A stretch of 64,000 nt of DNA from Candidatus Pantoea deserta (GTDB lineage: Bacteria; Pseudomonadota; Gammaproteobacteria; Enterobacterales; Enterobacteriaceae): assembly GCF_003813865.1 (NCBI RefSeq), contig NZ_RMVG01000008.1, positions 62,001-126,000 on the forward strand, read 5' to 3'. A program made the position numbers and the translations under genes. The notes under the pieces were generated by a model that saw nothing but the letters and a program-made list of their open reading frames with translations, was not told the origin of the DNA and ran no database searches. Numbering within the stretch: the first letter of the stretch is position 1; the number at the start of each line of letters is the position of its first letter. This document shows, in pieces, positions 30,688-40,278 of this stretch.

Positions 30688-31740
30688 ATGGCAGAGCTGA
30701 GTTTTCCCAGATTTCCCTTGGTTGTTCAACACCGTTTTCCTGGCCTGCTGCTGACCGCCGCGATTGCCGGCGGCGCGGCCTGGCTGGCGCAGCGTCCGGC
30801 GTTTAGCGCCCTGGGGCTGGGTGCGCTGACGCTGGCCATTATGCTTGGCATTGTGCTGGGCAACACGCTTTACCCTGCGGTTGCCGCACAGTGCGACGCC
30901 GGGGTGCTGCTGGCAAAGCAGAAGCTGCTGCGTCTTGGCATCATACTGTTTGGCTTTCGCATTACGCTACAGCAACTGGCGGATGTGGGCCTGGGCGGCG
31001 TGATCATCGACCTCCTCACGCTCAGCAGCACCTTCCTGATAACCTGCCTGCTGGGGATCAAACTGCTGAAACTGGATCGCGACACAGTCTGGCTGATCGG
31101 CGCGGGCAGCAGCATCTGCGGCGCGGCGGCAGTGCTGGCGACGGAGCCGGTCGTGAAAGCGGCCCCGTCAAAAGTGGCGGTGGCGGTGGCGACCGTGGTG
31201 CTGTTTGGCACGCTGGCGATAGTGATCTATCCCCTGCTCTGGCCGCTGGCGCAGGCTGAGTTTCCGCAGCTTAGCGCCGCGCAGTTTGGCGTCTATACCG
31301 GCTCGACCCTGCATGAGGTCGCGCAGGTGGTGGCCGCCGGACATGCCATCGGTCCCGACGCCGAGAACAGCGCAGTGATTGCCAAAATGCTGCGCGTGAT
31401 GATGCTCGCGCCCTTTTTGCTCTGTCTGAGCGGCTGGCTGCGCCGCGAGACGCGCGCGACGCCGCGTCAGGGGATCGTGTTTCCCTGGTTCGCGCTGGGG
31501 TTTACTGGCGTGGCGCTGTTTAACTCACTGCACTTACTGCCTGCGGCCTGGGTCGCCGACATTAACCAGCTGACGAATGTGCTGCTGGCGATGGCGATGG
31601 CGGCGCTTGGCCTGACCACCCGTTTCAGCGCGCTGCGCCAGGCGGGCGTCAAACCGCTGCTGCTGGGGCTGATGGTCTTTCTCTGGCTGATCGTCGGCGG
31701 CGGCGCAATCAATCTGCTGGCGCAGCATTTCACGCGTTAG
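30688..31740 (+). CDS. yeiH: UPF0324/YeiH-family inner-membrane protein
   Basis: 350 aa (E. coli 349) with about ten membrane helices. PSE/UPF0324 signatures include LGIILFGFRITLQQLADVG, GAGSSICGAAAVLATEPVVKA and GVYTGSTLHEVAQVVAAG. Relatives are thought to export sulfite-type or other small anions, which fits control by YeiE, but the substrate is unproven. ATG 30688 has AAGGAG six bases upstream; the open frame to 30502 overlaps the divergent YkvA gene and is not used. Confidence 0.93.
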   Translation: MAELSFPRFPLVVQHRFPGLLLTAAIAGGAAWLAQRPAFSALGLGALTLAIMLGIVLGNTLYPAVAAQCDAGVLLAKQKLLRLGIILFGFRITLQQLADVGLGGVIIDLLTLSSTFLITCLLGIKLLKLDRDTVWLIGAGSSICGAAAVLATEPVVKAAPSKVAVAVATVVLFGTLAIVIYPLLWPLAQAEFPQLSAAQFGVYTGSTLHEVAQVVAAGHAIGPDAENSAVIAKMLRVMMLAPFLLCLSGWLRRETRATPRQGIVFPWFALGFTGVALFNSLHLLPAAWVADINQLTNVLLAMAMAALGLTTRFSALRQAGVKPLLLGLMVFLWLIVGGGAINLLAQHFTR

Positions 31741-31794
31741 ACGCATCGGGTATGATGCGGGCTTCTTTAAGTCAGCCTTTTCAGGAGAAGCGGC

Positions 31795-32640
31795 ATGAAA
31801 TATATCGGCGCGCACGTCAGCGCTGCTGGCGGCGTAGATCAGGCAGTCATTCGTGCCCACGAACTGGAAGCGACGGCATTTGCTCTGTTTACCAAAAACC
31901 AGCGGCAGTGGAAGGCCGCACCGCTTTCCACGGCCACGATCGATGCGTTTAAAGCCGCCTGCGAGAAATATAATTTCGGTCCGCAGCAGATCCTGCCGCA
32001 CGACAGCTATCTGATTAACCTCGGCCATCCGGTAATGGACGCCCTGGAAAAGTCGCGCGAAGCCTTTATTGACGAGATGCAGCGCGCTGAGCAGCTGGGT
32101 CTGACGCTGCTTAACTTCCATCCGGGCAGCCATCTGCACCAGATCGAGGAAGAGACCTGTCTGAAGCGCATTGCCGAATCCATCAATATCGCCCATGAGA
32201 AAACGTCGCAGATGGTGGCGGTGATTGAGAATACGGCCGGACAGGGCAGCAATCTGGGTTTTCGCTTTGAGCATCTGGCGACCATCATCGAGCATGTGGA
32301 AGACAAATCCCGCGTCGGCGTCTGTATTGATACCTGCCATGCTTTTGCGGGCGGCTACGACCTGCGTACCGAAGCGGACTGTGAAGAGACCTTCGCGGCA
32401 TTCGAACGCATCGTTGGCTTTCAGTATCTGCGCGGTATGCACCTTAACGATGCCAAAAGCGCCTTCGGCAGCCGCGTCGACCGTCATCACAGCCTGGGCG
32501 AAGGCAATATCGGTAAGACCGTGTTTAGCTGGCTGATGAAGGATAAACGCTTTGACGGCATCCCGATGATTCTGGAAACCATCAATCCGGACATCTGGAA
32601 AGATGAGATTGCCTGGCTGAAGTCAGAGCAGAAGCGGTAA
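31795..32640 (+). CDS. nfo: Endonuclease IV
   Basis: AP endonuclease of base-excision repair: cleaves 5' of abasic sites and removes 3' blocking groups. It has 281 aa with a TIM barrel using three zinc ions. The family signatures are visible: NFHPGS (His), [15 protein letters not shown] (Glu), [14 protein letters not shown] (Asp, His), [22 protein letters not shown] (His, Asp, Glu) and [13 protein letters not shown] precedes the ATG at good distance. Confidence 0.98.
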   Translation: MKYIGAHVSAAGGVDQAVIRAHELEATAFALFTKNQRQWKAAPLSTATIDAFKAACEKYNFGPQQILPHDSYLINLGHPVMDALEKSREAFIDEMQRAEQLGLTLLNFHPGSHLHQIEEETCLKRIAESINIAHEKTSQMVAVIENTAGQGSNLGFRFEHLATIIEHVEDKSRVGVCIDTCHAFAGGYDLRTEADCEETFAAFERIVGFQYLRGMHLNDAKSAFGSRVDRHHSLGEGNIGKTVFSWLMKDKRFDGIPMILETINPDIWKDEIAWLKSEQKR

Positions 32641-32855
32641 AAACCGCCTGGCCGCGTCTGAATCGCACTGAGGTGCAACACAGGCGGCACAGACCCAGGC
32701 TAAGGATGCCGCGACGTCGGAAGCGCGTTGAGTCAGCGCAGCACGCTGGGTCCTGAGGGGCGCGCCTCAGGAATAAGATGCCTGTGCGCAGGCCGGGCGC
32801 GCAGGGATGCCCTGAGCGCATGGCCGTCGAACCGCGCCCTTCGCGTAAGCGCCAT
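32641..32855. repeat. Intergenic segment with dispersed repeat copy C (32694-32826)
   Basis: No gene. TCAGCGCAGCACGCTGG and GGCGCGCAGGGATGCCCTGA occur in the same order and at similar spacing as their counterparts in copies A and B, and CCAGGCTAAGGATGCC corresponds to the upstream block of copy B. This is the most diverged of the three plus-strand copies. Confidence 0.65.
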
Positions 32856-32886
32856 AAAAAAGGGAGCCAGCCGGCTCCCTTTTTTT
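32856..32886. terminator. Bidirectional terminator between nfo and fruA
   Basis: AGGGAGCC and GGCTCCCT form a perfect 8-bp stem (32861-32880, loop AGCC) with A-tract before and T-tract after, serving fruBKA leftward and nfo rightward. Confidence 0.92.
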
Positions 32887-32900
32887 ATTATCCGCAGAAA

Positions 32901-34592
32901 TCAGGCTTTCGCCAGCTCCTCTTCCGGACGTTTCAGCACGGCATAGCTTAATCCCGCCACCGCAGTACCCGCGATAATCGCCACCAGATAGCCCAGTACC
33001 GGGGTAATCGCGCCAGGAATCAGCAGAACAAAGAGTCCGCCGTGCGGCGCCATCAGTTTCGCGCCGATGTACATAGAGATCGCGCCGGTAAGCGCTCCGC
33101 CAGCGATACAGCAGGGCAGAACACGCATCGGATCTCGCGCCGCGAACGGAATGGCGCCCTCAGAGATAAAGCACAGGCCCAGAACCAGCGCCGCTTTACC
33201 GCCCTCTTGCTGCCCTTTATTAAACTTACGGCGCGCCACCAGCGTCGCAATGCCCATCGCCAGCGGCGGCACCATGCCCGCCGCCATAATCGCCGCCATA
33301 GGTCCGTAGGTTTGCGAACTCAGCAGGCCGACGCCGAAGGCATAGGCGACTTTGTTGACCGGACCGCCCATATCAGTACACATCATGCCACCCAGGATCG
33401 CGCCCAGCAGCACCGCATTCGCCGTGCCCATATTCGCCAGCCACGCGGTCAGACCAGACATGATGGCCGCTACCGGTTTGCCGACCACGTAGATCATCAG
33501 CAGGCCGGTGATCAGGCTGGCGACCAGCGGAATAATCAGAATCGGCTTCAGCGCTTCCATACTCTGCGGCAGTTTGAGTTTGCCGCTAATCAGCTTCGCC
33601 GCATAACCGGCAATAAAACCGGCGATGATACCGCCCAGGAAACCGGCGTTAATGCTGGTGGCGATCATGCCGCCAATCAGACCTGGCGTCAGGCCCGGAC
33701 GATCCGCGATGGAAAAGGCGATAAAGCCCGCCAGCACCGGCACCATCAGCGCGAACGCGCTGCCGCCGCCGATCTGCATCAGCGCCGCCGCCAGGGTTCC
33801 CGGCTCTTTAAACGCGGTAATCCCGAAGGCAAACGAGAGCGCGATGCTCAGGCCGCCCGCCACCACCATCGGCAGCATATAGGAAACCCCGGTCAGCAGA
33901 TGACGATACGCGCCGGCTTTCTCTTTCTTGTCGCCCTGCGACTCGCTGCTCTGCGCGCCCGTGGCTTTGTAAGGTTTGGCTTCAGCCACCGCCTTATCCA
34001 GCTCCTGCGCGGTCTTTTTCAGCGCCAGGCCGGTAGAGGTGCGGTACATCGGCTTACCGGCAAACTTCGCCAGGTCCACTTCAATATCCGCCGCCACGAT
34101 CACCAGATCGGCCGCCGCGACCTCTTCCGGCGTAATGGCGTTGCCTGCGCCGACTGACCCGCGCGTTTCAACCTTCACCCACCAGCCGCGCTTCGTGGCC
34201 TCGGCCTGAATCGCCTCGGCCGCCATAAAGGTATGCGCGACGCCCGTTGGGCAGGCCGTGACGGCGACGATGCGTTTTGGACCACCCGACTGCGCGGGGG
34301 CGGGCGCGGCGGCGACAGTTGCGGGCTGCCAGGGTCTGGCTTCCGCTTTCGCCTGCGCCAGGAACTGTTCCGGCGCGCGCACCGCCTGTTGTACATCGCC
34401 TAGCCAGACATTTTTGCCGGTTAGCGCGCTATCGTTCGGCAGTTCACGACCGGCGACCACCACCAGCTCCGCTTCTGCCGGATTGTCCGTCAGGGTTAAA
34501 CCAGCCTGCGCGGCCGCAGCGGCCAGGCGCTGTTGCGCCATATAGCCAGAGGCCAGCCCAGTGGAAGGATCTTTTATCAGCAGCGTTTTCAT
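32901..34592 (-). CDS. fruA: Fructose-specific PTS enzyme IIBC
   Basis: Inner-membrane permease that imports fructose as fructose 1-phosphate. It has 563 aa. A degenerate IIB' domain (about 1-95) is followed by an active IIB domain whose phospho-cysteine is Cys114 in VTACPTGVAHTFMAAEA, a linker rich in Ser/Lys, and the IIC channel (about 230-560) with several membrane segments and the GGMMCTDMGGPVNKVAYAF stretch. Last gene of fruBKA, 16 bp after fruK. Confidence 0.98.
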   Translation of the reverse strand: MKTLLIKDPSTGLASGYMAQQRLAAAAAQAGLTLTDNPAEAELVVVAGRELPNDSALTGKNVWLGDVQQAVRAPEQFLAQAKAEARPWQPATVAAAPAPAQSGGPKRIVAVTACPTGVAHTFMAAEAIQAEATKRGWWVKVETRGSVGAGNAITPEEVAAADLVIVAADIEVDLAKFAGKPMYRTSTGLALKKTAQELDKAVAEAKPYKATGAQSSESQGDKKEKAGAYRHLLTGVSYMLPMVVAGGLSIALSFAFGITAFKEPGTLAAALMQIGGGSAFALMVPVLAGFIAFSIADRPGLTPGLIGGMIATSINAGFLGGIIAGFIAGYAAKLISGKLKLPQSMEALKPILIIPLVASLITGLLMIYVVGKPVAAIMSGLTAWLANMGTANAVLLGAILGGMMCTDMGGPVNKVAYAFGVGLLSSQTYGPMAAIMAAGMVPPLAMGIATLVARRKFNKGQQEGGKAALVLGLCFISEGAIPFAARDPMRVLPCCIAGGALTGAISMYIGAKLMAPHGGLFVLLIPGAITPVLGYLVAIIAGTAVAGLSYAVLKRPEEELAKA

Positions 34593-34608
34593 TATCGCTC
34601 TCCTGCTG

Positions 34609-35547
34609 TCAGTTAACGGGTTGTAAGTCGACGCGCGCCATCATCGCGGCCAACTGAGTACGATCGGTGACGCCAACGTTGCTCTGGCTGACGGCCATCG
34701 CCGCGACAGCCGTGGCAAGACGCAGCGTATGCTCGCTGGATTCGCGCATCAGCAGGCCGTAAATCAGGCCGCCGACCATCGAATCGCCCGCGCCGACGGT
34801 GCTGACCACGTCACACACCGGCGGTCTGGCGAGCCATTCGCCTGAAGCGTTCACCCACAGCGCGCCTTCTGCGCCCAGGGAGATCACCACATGAGCGATG
34901 CCCTGTTCGCGCAGTTCATGCGCGGCGCCGATCACATCCTGAAGGGTCGGCAGTTTGCGCCCAGCCCAGATTTCCAGTTCGCGGCGGTTTGGCTTCACCA
35001 GCCAGGGCGCGGCCTTCAGGCCCGCCACCAGCGCTTCGCGGCTGCTGTCGAAAATGATGCATGGACAGTGCGTACGCAGTTCGCTCATCCAGCGGGTAAA
35101 GGCTTCCGGCTGCACGCCTGACGGCAGGCTGCCGCTAACGCACACCATGTCGAACTGGCCCAGCCAGGTCAGGGAGTCGCTGGTAAAGCGGTCCCAGTCC
35201 TGCTGCGTGACATCAAAGCCCGAAAAATTGAGATCGGTGACGTCGTTGTTCTGCTCGGTAAGTTTAACGTTGATGCGCGTACGGCCCGGCACCACCTGAA
35301 AACGGTTGGCGATACCCAGCTCGCTAAACAGCTGCTGAAAGCCGTCCTGATTCTCTTTGCCGAGAAAGCCGCCTACCGTGACGTCAATACCAAGATCTTT
35401 CAGCACCTTCGCGACGTTAATGCCTTTACCGGCGGCGTGCAGGCCAGTGGTTTTAACGAGGTTGACTTCGCCGCGCTCGATCTCTGGCGTAAAGCCCACG
35501 AGATCGTAGGCCGGGTTCAGCGTAATAGTTGCGACGCGTCTGCTCAT
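34609..35547 (-). CDS. fruK: 1-phosphofructokinase
   Basis: Phosphorylates fructose 1-phosphate to fructose 1,6-bisphosphate. It has 312 aa of the PfkB sugar-kinase family: N-terminal [19 protein letters not shown] and the C-terminal ATP-site motif [14 protein letters not shown] with the catalytic Asp. Its start overlaps the fruB stop by 4 nt, so translation is coupled. In E. coli FruK also associates with Cra. Confidence 0.98.
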   Translation of the reverse strand: MSRRVATITLNPAYDLVGFTPEIERGEVNLVKTTGLHAAGKGINVAKVLKDLGIDVTVGGFLGKENQDGFQQLFSELGIANRFQVVPGRTRINVKLTEQNNDVTDLNFSGFDVTQQDWDRFTSDSLTWLGQFDMVCVSGSLPSGVQPEAFTRWMSELRTHCPCIIFDSSREALVAGLKAAPWLVKPNRRELEIWAGRKLPTLQDVIGAAHELREQGIAHVVISLGAEGALWVNASGEWLARPPVCDVVSTVGAGDSMVGGLIYGLLMRESSEHTLRLATAVAAMAVSQSNVGVTDRTQLAAMMARVDLQPVN

Positions 35548-36674
35548 GCTACCCCCTCGCCAAGCCCGGAATTGATCGCTTCTTCAATCGCGTTCAGCGC
35601 CTGCTGCGCATCTTCGCCGCTGGCGGTAAAGCGCAGGCGATGGCCTTTCTTCACGCCCAGCGCCACCACTTTCATCAGGCTGCGGCCGTTTGCCGGTTTG
35701 CCGCTGCCGTCAAGATTCGTCACGGTAATATCGCTGTTAAACTGTTTGATAATGCTTACCAGCGCCGTGCCCGGACGCGCATGCAGCCCGTGCTCGTTAC
35801 GAATGGTGAACTCGGCGCTCAGCACGTCGGCCTGCTCGTCTACTTCGCTGGTCAGCAGCGCATAAACGCCCGCCGCATCCGCCTTCAGCAGGCGATCGGC
35901 TTTGTTGTTCAGCAGCAGCGCGCTCAGATAGCTCAGCACTTCCAGCGGACGGTCGTCGGTGGCGGAAACCGTCACCAGCAGCGCGACTTTTTCGCCATCC
36001 TGCTCGCCGGGCGCGGCGGCGCGGCTGACCGCCACGGCGCTGCGCAGATTGCCGTTGCGGCTGTCGCTCAGCCAGATGCCCTGCCCCAGGCTAAGCGGCG
36101 TCGAGGCCATGACGTCGGCCACAAAGCTGGCGTCCACGGCGCCTGCCGCCTGAAGGCGGCCCGCATTCAGCGCCTGAAGGGTAATCAGGTCGCTGGCGGC
36201 GACGTCCAGGGTAATCAGGGAGGTATCAAAGCTAAATTCAGCCGCCTGCTTTTCGCCCATCAGCAGCGCGCGCAAATCTTCCGCCGACGCGGTTTTTAGC
36301 TGTTCCGCGACGCTGTCGTCACTCAGCACATGCGTCAGCTGGCGCAACAGGGCCAGGTGCTCGTCTGATTTAGCGGCGATGCCAATGGCGACGTAAGCGA
36401 TTTGATCTTCGCCCCAGGCGACGCCCTGCGGAAACTGGAATACCTGCACGCCGGTTTTCTGTACCAGGTCGCGCGTATCGGTGGTGCCGTGTGGAATGGC
36501 AATGCCATTGCCCAGAAAGGTGGAGGTTTGCTGCTCACGCGCCAGCATGCCGTTGACGTAGCCTTCTGCGACGTTGCCTGCCGCAGTCAGCGCCGCCGCG
36601 ACCTGACGGATTGCCTCTTCTTTATTTTGTGCGCTGGCTCCGGTATGGATGGCCTGCAATTCGAGCTGGAACAT
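35544..36674 (-). CDS. fruB: Fructose PTS diphosphoryl transfer protein (IIA-FPr)
   Basis: Fusion of a fructose IIA domain (phospho-His62 in [12 protein letters not shown]) to a central region and a C-terminal HPr-like FPr domain (phospho-His298 in [15 protein letters not shown]). It relays phosphate from enzyme I to FruA. It has 376 aa, the E. coli length. First gene of the operon; two Cra operators lie upstream. Confidence 0.98.
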   Translation of the reverse strand: MFQLELQAIHTGASAQNKEEAIRQVAAALTAAGNVAEGYVNGMLAREQQTSTFLGNGIAIPHGTTDTRDLVQKTGVQVFQFPQGVAWGEDQIAYVAIGIAAKSDEHLALLRQLTHVLSDDSVAEQLKTASAEDLRALLMGEKQAAEFSFDTSLITLDVAASDLITLQALNAGRLQAAGAVDASFVADVMASTPLSLGQGIWLSDSRNGNLRSAVAVSRAAAPGEQDGEKVALLVTVSATDDRPLEVLSYLSALLLNNKADRLLKADAAGVYALLTSEVDEQADVLSAEFTIRNEHGLHARPGTALVSIIKQFNSDITVTNLDGSGKPANGRSLMKVVALGVKKGHRLRFTASGEDAQQALNAIEEAINSGLGEGVA

Positions 36675-36696
36675 ATTTCTCCTCGCTTACTGAAAT

Positions 36697-36775
36697 TGAA
36701 TCGTTTCAGCCAGGTGGCCGTTAAAAGCGCTGCGGTTGGGCGCAAGGCGCGGTGCTACAACGCTGAAACGTTTCA
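36697..36775 (-). promoter_or_regulatory. Two Cra (FruR) operators of fruBKA
   Basis: TGAATCGTTTCA (36697-36708 with one leading base variant) and TGAAACGTTTCA (36764-36775, a perfect palindrome) match the Cra consensus TGAAWCGWTTCA. They lie 23-101 bp upstream of fruB, the same two-operator layout known in E. coli, where fructose 1-phosphate relieves repression. Confidence 0.9.
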
Positions 36776-36949
36776 AGAAGTCTGGTACAGCGCATAAGGC
36801 CATGCAAGAAAATGCGTAAAATGCGTAGCAGATTTTTGACGTTACGCACATTTCAAATGGCGTAGTCTTATCCGATCGGGAAAAAGCTGAAAATTATGCT
36901 GTAACGGACGCGACGGCAGCGGAGAAAAACGTCAGCAGGTTCAGCCATA

Positions 36950-37204
36950 TCAGGGAGCGGTATCCGCCTCCAGCTGCAACAGATAAATCATCGCCTCGCG
37001 TCGCGTGTCGCCGCACATGTCGCGCGACGGCTGTAAACCGGCGCAAACCGCGGGCCGCAGCGGCGATCCAAACAGCTGGCAGCGCTGGTCAGCATCCAGC
37101 TGAACGCAGGGCGTATTGGCGGGTTTGCCGTTGGGCATGCCGGGAATGGGAGAGGAGATCGAGGGCGCGGTACAGCAGGCACCGCACTGACTACGGCATT
37201 GCAT
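36950..37204 (-). CDS. yeiW: YkgJ-family cysteine cluster protein YeiW
   Basis: 84 aa from ATG 37204 (GGAG six bases upstream), the same length as E. coli YeiW; a longer open frame to 37297 has no such site. Cysteines are clustered as CRSQCGACC near the N-terminus, with further Cys in CVQLD, RCQLF, AVCAGL and MCGD, consistent with a metal- or Fe-S-binding fold of the UPF0153/YkgJ type. Function unknown. Divergent from yeiP. Confidence 0.93.
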   Translation of the reverse strand: MQCRSQCGACCTAPSISSPIPGMPNGKPANTPCVQLDADQRCQLFGSPLRPAVCAGLQPSRDMCGDTRREAMIYLLQLEADTAP

Positions 37205-37364
37205 GATGCGCTCCAGCGAGAAAGAAGCCGCGACAATAGCAGTCCGCGTGTGGGAAAGCCACGCCTGCGTGAAGAGACGCATTTTTTCCAGCCGCATATT
37301 GCCTGTTTAATCCGGCGCGAGTAACGTGGCGCGCATTAGCATTTTCCTTTAAGTGAGAGTTGCA

Positions 37365-37937
37365 ATGCCAAGAGCAAATGAGATTAAAAAAGGGATGGCG
37401 GTTAACTGGAATGGCAAGCTGCTGCTGGTCAAAGACATCGACATCCAGAGTCCCAGCGCGCGCGGAGCCGTTACCCTGTACAAGATGCGCTTTACTGACA
37501 TTCGCACCGGGCTGAAGGTTGAAGAGCGCTTTAAGGGCGACGATATTCTGGATGTTATTCAGCTCAGCCGCCGCAGCGTGACCTTCTCCTATATTGACGG
37601 CGATGAGTATGTCTTTATGGATGATGAAGACTACACGCCCTACACCTTTAAGCAGGATCAGATCGAAGAAGAACTGCTGTTTATCCCAGAAGGCGGGATT
37701 CCGGGCATTCAGGTGCTGACCATGGACGGCCAGGTGCTGGCACTGGAGCTGCCGCAAACGGTAGATATGGAAATTGTCGACACCGCGCCAGGCATTAAAG
37801 GCGCCTCCGCCAGCGCGCGCACCAAACCCGCAGGCATGAGTACCGGACTCAGCATTCAGGTGCCTGAATACCTCAGCAACGGCGATCGTATCCGCATTCA
37901 TATCGCTGAGCGCCGCTACATGGGCCGCGCCGACTAA
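37365..37937 (+). CDS. yeiP: Elongation factor P-like protein YeiP
   Basis: 190 aa from ATG 37365, equal to E. coli YeiP. Three beta-barrel domains as in EF-P, with the KOW-like N-terminal domain beginning [17 protein letters not shown] and the C-terminal OB fold ending in [13 protein letters not shown]. The tip loop reads [11 protein letters not shown] and lacks the Lys that is modified in true EF-P, as expected for this paralogue. It presumably acts at the ribosome on particular stalling contexts. Confidence 0.96.
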   Translation: MPRANEIKKGMAVNWNGKLLLVKDIDIQSPSARGAVTLYKMRFTDIRTGLKVEERFKGDDILDVIQLSRRSVTFSYIDGDEYVFMDDEDYTPYTFKQDQIEEELLFIPEGGIPGIQVLTMDGQVLALELPQTVDMEIVDTAPGIKGASASARTKPAGMSTGLSIQVPEYLSNGDRIRIHIAERRYMGRAD

Positions 37938-37941
37938 CCGA

Positions 37942-37964
37942 CGCAATATGTGTTATAACATATC
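37942..37964 (+). promoter_or_regulatory. Candidate Zur-like operator ahead of yeiR
   Basis: The right half TATAACATATC matches 10 of 11 bases of the Zur half-site consensus (TATAACATTTC); the left half is poor by the standard spacing. The core TGTTATAACA is a perfect palindrome. YeiR is a zinc-binding GTPase, so Zur control is plausible, but the site is weak. Confidence 0.35.
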
Positions 37965-37969
37965 ATTTG

Positions 37970-37997
37970 AGGCCGCTCTCGCGGCCTTTGTTATTTC
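37970..37997 (+). terminator. Terminator between yeiP and yeiR
   Basis: AGGCCGC and GCGGCCT pair with a TCTC loop and are followed by TTTGTTATTT. If yeiR starts from the palindromic promoter region just upstream, this hairpin would lie in its leader; otherwise it ends yeiP. Confidence 0.75.
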
Positions 37998-38010
37998 ATG
38001 AGGCACTAAA

Positions 38011-38988
38011 ATGACGCGCGTAAATCTGATCACCGGCTTTCTCGGCAGCGGTAAAACCACGCTGCTGCGGCACCTGCTGGCAGGTAAACCAGAGCAGGAA
38101 AACTGGGCGATTCTGGTTAATGAGTTTGGTGAAATCGGTATTGACGGCGCGCTGCTGCGTCAACAGGGCGCCGTGCTGAAAGAGATTCCCGGCGGCTGCA
38201 TGTGCTGCGTTAACGGCCTGCCGATGCAGGTCGGGCTGAATATGTTGCTGAAGCAAAGCCGCCCCGATCGTCTGCTGATCGAACCTACCGGTCTCGGTCA
38301 TCCGCGCCAGCTGCTGGACATGCTGAGCGCGCCGGTCTATCACGCCTCGCTGCAACTCAACGCCACGCTGACGCTGCTGGATGCGCGTCAGCTTGCCGAC
38401 CCGCGCGTAACAGCCAATGAAAATTTTCGCGATCAGCTGGCGGCGGCCGATGTGATTATCGCCAATAAACGCGACCGCTGGGACGACGGCGACCGCCAGC
38501 GCCTGCAACAGTGGCAGGATGCGACGCTGCATGGCCGCCTCCTGATCGCCACGCAGTTCGGCGCCATCGACCCGGCTTTGCTCGATCTGCCGCGCACAAA
38601 TACACAAGCGCTGCCGCAGCCTGCCCATCATCATAGCCACCGCCGCGAGGAGAACCCCCTTGCGGCGCTGCGGCTGGAGGGCCAGACACGCTGGCGACGC
38701 GCGGTAAACCAGGGTCAGGGCTATGTGGCCTGCGGCTGGGTCTTTGACGGCGACACGCTTTTCGATAGCGAAGCGCTGCTGGCCTGGGCGCGCCTTGCAT
38801 CGGTTGAGCGTATTAAAGGCGTGCTGCGTACGCCGGCGGGTTCGATTCGCCTTAATGGTCAGAACGGCGAGGTGCATGTTGAAGCTCTGGCCGCCGTTCC
38901 GCCTGACAGTCGTATCGAGCTGATCCATTCCCAGCCGGTTGACTGGAATCGCTTACAGTCTCAGCTGTTGAAGATTCGTTTAAACTAA
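38011..38988 (+). CDS. yeiR: Zinc-binding GTPase YeiR (COG0523/CobW family)
   Basis: G3E-family GTPase of metal homeostasis. It has 325 aa (E. coli 328). The P-loop GFLGSGKTT lies at 9-17, the family's metal-binding CxCC in GGCMCCVNG near 65-70, the guanine site in IANKRDRW, and a His-rich stretch AHHHSHR near 205-212 before the CobW C-terminal domain. E. coli YeiR binds zinc. The gene follows a palindromic Zur-like site. Confidence 0.95.
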   Translation: MTRVNLITGFLGSGKTTLLRHLLAGKPEQENWAILVNEFGEIGIDGALLRQQGAVLKEIPGGCMCCVNGLPMQVGLNMLLKQSRPDRLLIEPTGLGHPRQLLDMLSAPVYHASLQLNATLTLLDARQLADPRVTANENFRDQLAAADVIIANKRDRWDDGDRQRLQQWQDATLHGRLLIATQFGAIDPALLDLPRTNTQALPQPAHHHSHRREENPLAALRLEGQTRWRRAVNQGQGYVACGWVFDGDTLFDSEALLAWARLASVERIKGVLRTPAGSIRLNGQNGEVHVEALAAVPPDSRIELIHSQPVDWNRLQSQLLKIRLN

Positions 38989-39030
38989 CCAGGTTAGTTT
39001 CTGCCGTTATTTTTTATTTGAGTGAATACG

Positions 39031-39750
39031 ATGCGCGCAACTCGTCTTGTCACAATTCTGCTGCTCAACGCGCTTGGCGTTGTTCTGTTTCTCTCCTGGT
39101 ATCTGCCGCCCGATCACGGATTCTGGGCGGGGATCGATAAAGGCATCTTTTTTAGCTTTAACGATCGAATGGTCGCCCATCCCGGCTTTGCTCTGCTGGT
39201 GGCGATTACCAATTTCCGCGGTTTCGATCTGGTCTCGCTGCTGGCGATGGGCGCGCTTTATCTCTTTTACTGGCGCGGCGAAACGCCCGCTGGCCGCCGC
39301 CGCATGCTGGCGATCGGCATCACCATGCTGCTCAGCGCGGTGATCCTTAACCAGCTCGGCCATCTGCTGCCGGTTCAGCATAAAAGCCCCACGCTGTTCT
39401 TCGATAATGTGCATCGCGTCAGCGAGCTGACCGGTATTCCGGCCAAAGACGCCTCAAGCAACAGCTTCCCAGGCGACCACGGCATGATGCTGATGATCTT
39501 CGCCTGCTTTATGTGGCGCTATTTCGGCTTCCGCGCCTTTGTTACCGGGGCAGCCATTGTGGTGATTTTCGCCCTGCCGCGCGTGATGGCGGGCGCGCAC
39601 TGGTTTACCGATATTGCCGTAGGCTCGCTTTCCGTGCTGCTGGTAGGGCTGAGCTGGGTGTTGCTTACCCCGCTGAGCGACGCAGTAGCTGACTTTTTCT
39701 ATCGCAAACTGCCGGGCAAACATAAACCTGTCACTCAGGGCCAGCCCTGA
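39031..39750 (+). CDS. lpxT: Kdo2-lipid A phosphotransferase LpxT
   Basis: Inner-membrane PAP2-fold enzyme that transfers phosphate from undecaprenyl pyrophosphate to lipid A. About six membrane segments. The PAP2 motifs appear as NSFPGDHGMM and RVMAGAHWFTDIAVG (catalytic His and Asp). ATG 39031 gives 239 aa (E. coli 237) with GAG about eight bases upstream; GTG 39022 is an alternative. Confidence 0.94.
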   Translation: MRATRLVTILLLNALGVVLFLSWYLPPDHGFWAGIDKGIFFSFNDRMVAHPGFALLVAITNFRGFDLVSLLAMGALYLFYWRGETPAGRRRMLAIGITMLLSAVILNQLGHLLPVQHKSPTLFFDNVHRVSELTGIPAKDASSNSFPGDHGMMLMIFACFMWRYFGFRAFVTGAAIVVIFALPRVMAGAHWFTDIAVGSLSVLLVGLSWVLLTPLSDAVADFFYRKLPGKHKPVTQGQP

Positions 39751-40278
39751 GTTCCCTGCCTCATTGTTAAGCGCGGATAAAAGAATGGCACTATTCTGAT
39801 GACTCCGCGCTTAACTAAATCCCGCCATGATTATTAGTAAGCTAATCAAATTGCTTTATTAAGAAAATAATATGACGTTTTCCGCTAATAACTGCCCCTC
39901 TCTTTCCGCTGTCCAGCGTCAAAGTTCCTAAAAACAGTTCTAACAGCAGAATTGGCCTTATTTGAGGCCTTTATTTTAGGGATAATTTCCTAAAATTGTA
40001 GATAAAGTAACCAGCATGTTACGGATTGATTTCTCATCAAAAAAAGCTATCAGAAATTACATAAAACCGCTCGCCACGGCGTCTGTAATCGGTTAACCTC
40101 CTTACCGTTGAGGCTTTGGCAGCAGAAAATGCGGTTCTTTTCTATACAAAAACGTGTTCATTAACACATTTTAGTAATTAAGGAATTGTCTTAGGGCGCA
40201 GCACTTATTAATCTCAATCCGTTTTGTCATCTGGCTGGCGACATTCTGTCGTAAGGACATCGAAGGAATATACGTATA
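39751..40278. other. Long AT-rich intergenic region (lpxT-mepS) with two RNA-like hairpins
   Basis: 528 bp without a supported ORF. It contains a perfect 12-bp inverted repeat GTTAAGCGCGGA/TCCGCGCTTAAC (39766-39815) enclosing a second 5-bp stem (AGAAT/ATTCT), and later GGCCT-tatttg-AGGCC followed by TTTATTTT (39956-39977), which looks like a terminator. The remaining 300 bp is AT-rich and should hold the mepS promoter and leader; an undetected small RNA is possible. Confidence 0.55.
39956..39978 (+). terminator. Possible terminator inside the lpxT-mepS gap
   Basis: GGCCT and AGGCC pair across a 6-nt loop and are followed by TTTATTTT. The 5-bp stem is short. It lies about 210 bp after lpxT, so a transcript ending here would carry a long structured 3' region. 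Confidence 0.5.

Noticed and set aside
33042-34157. 371-codon plus-strand ORF opposite fruA
   Set aside because: Extremely Arg/His/Gln-rich antisense frame of fruA with no start signal.
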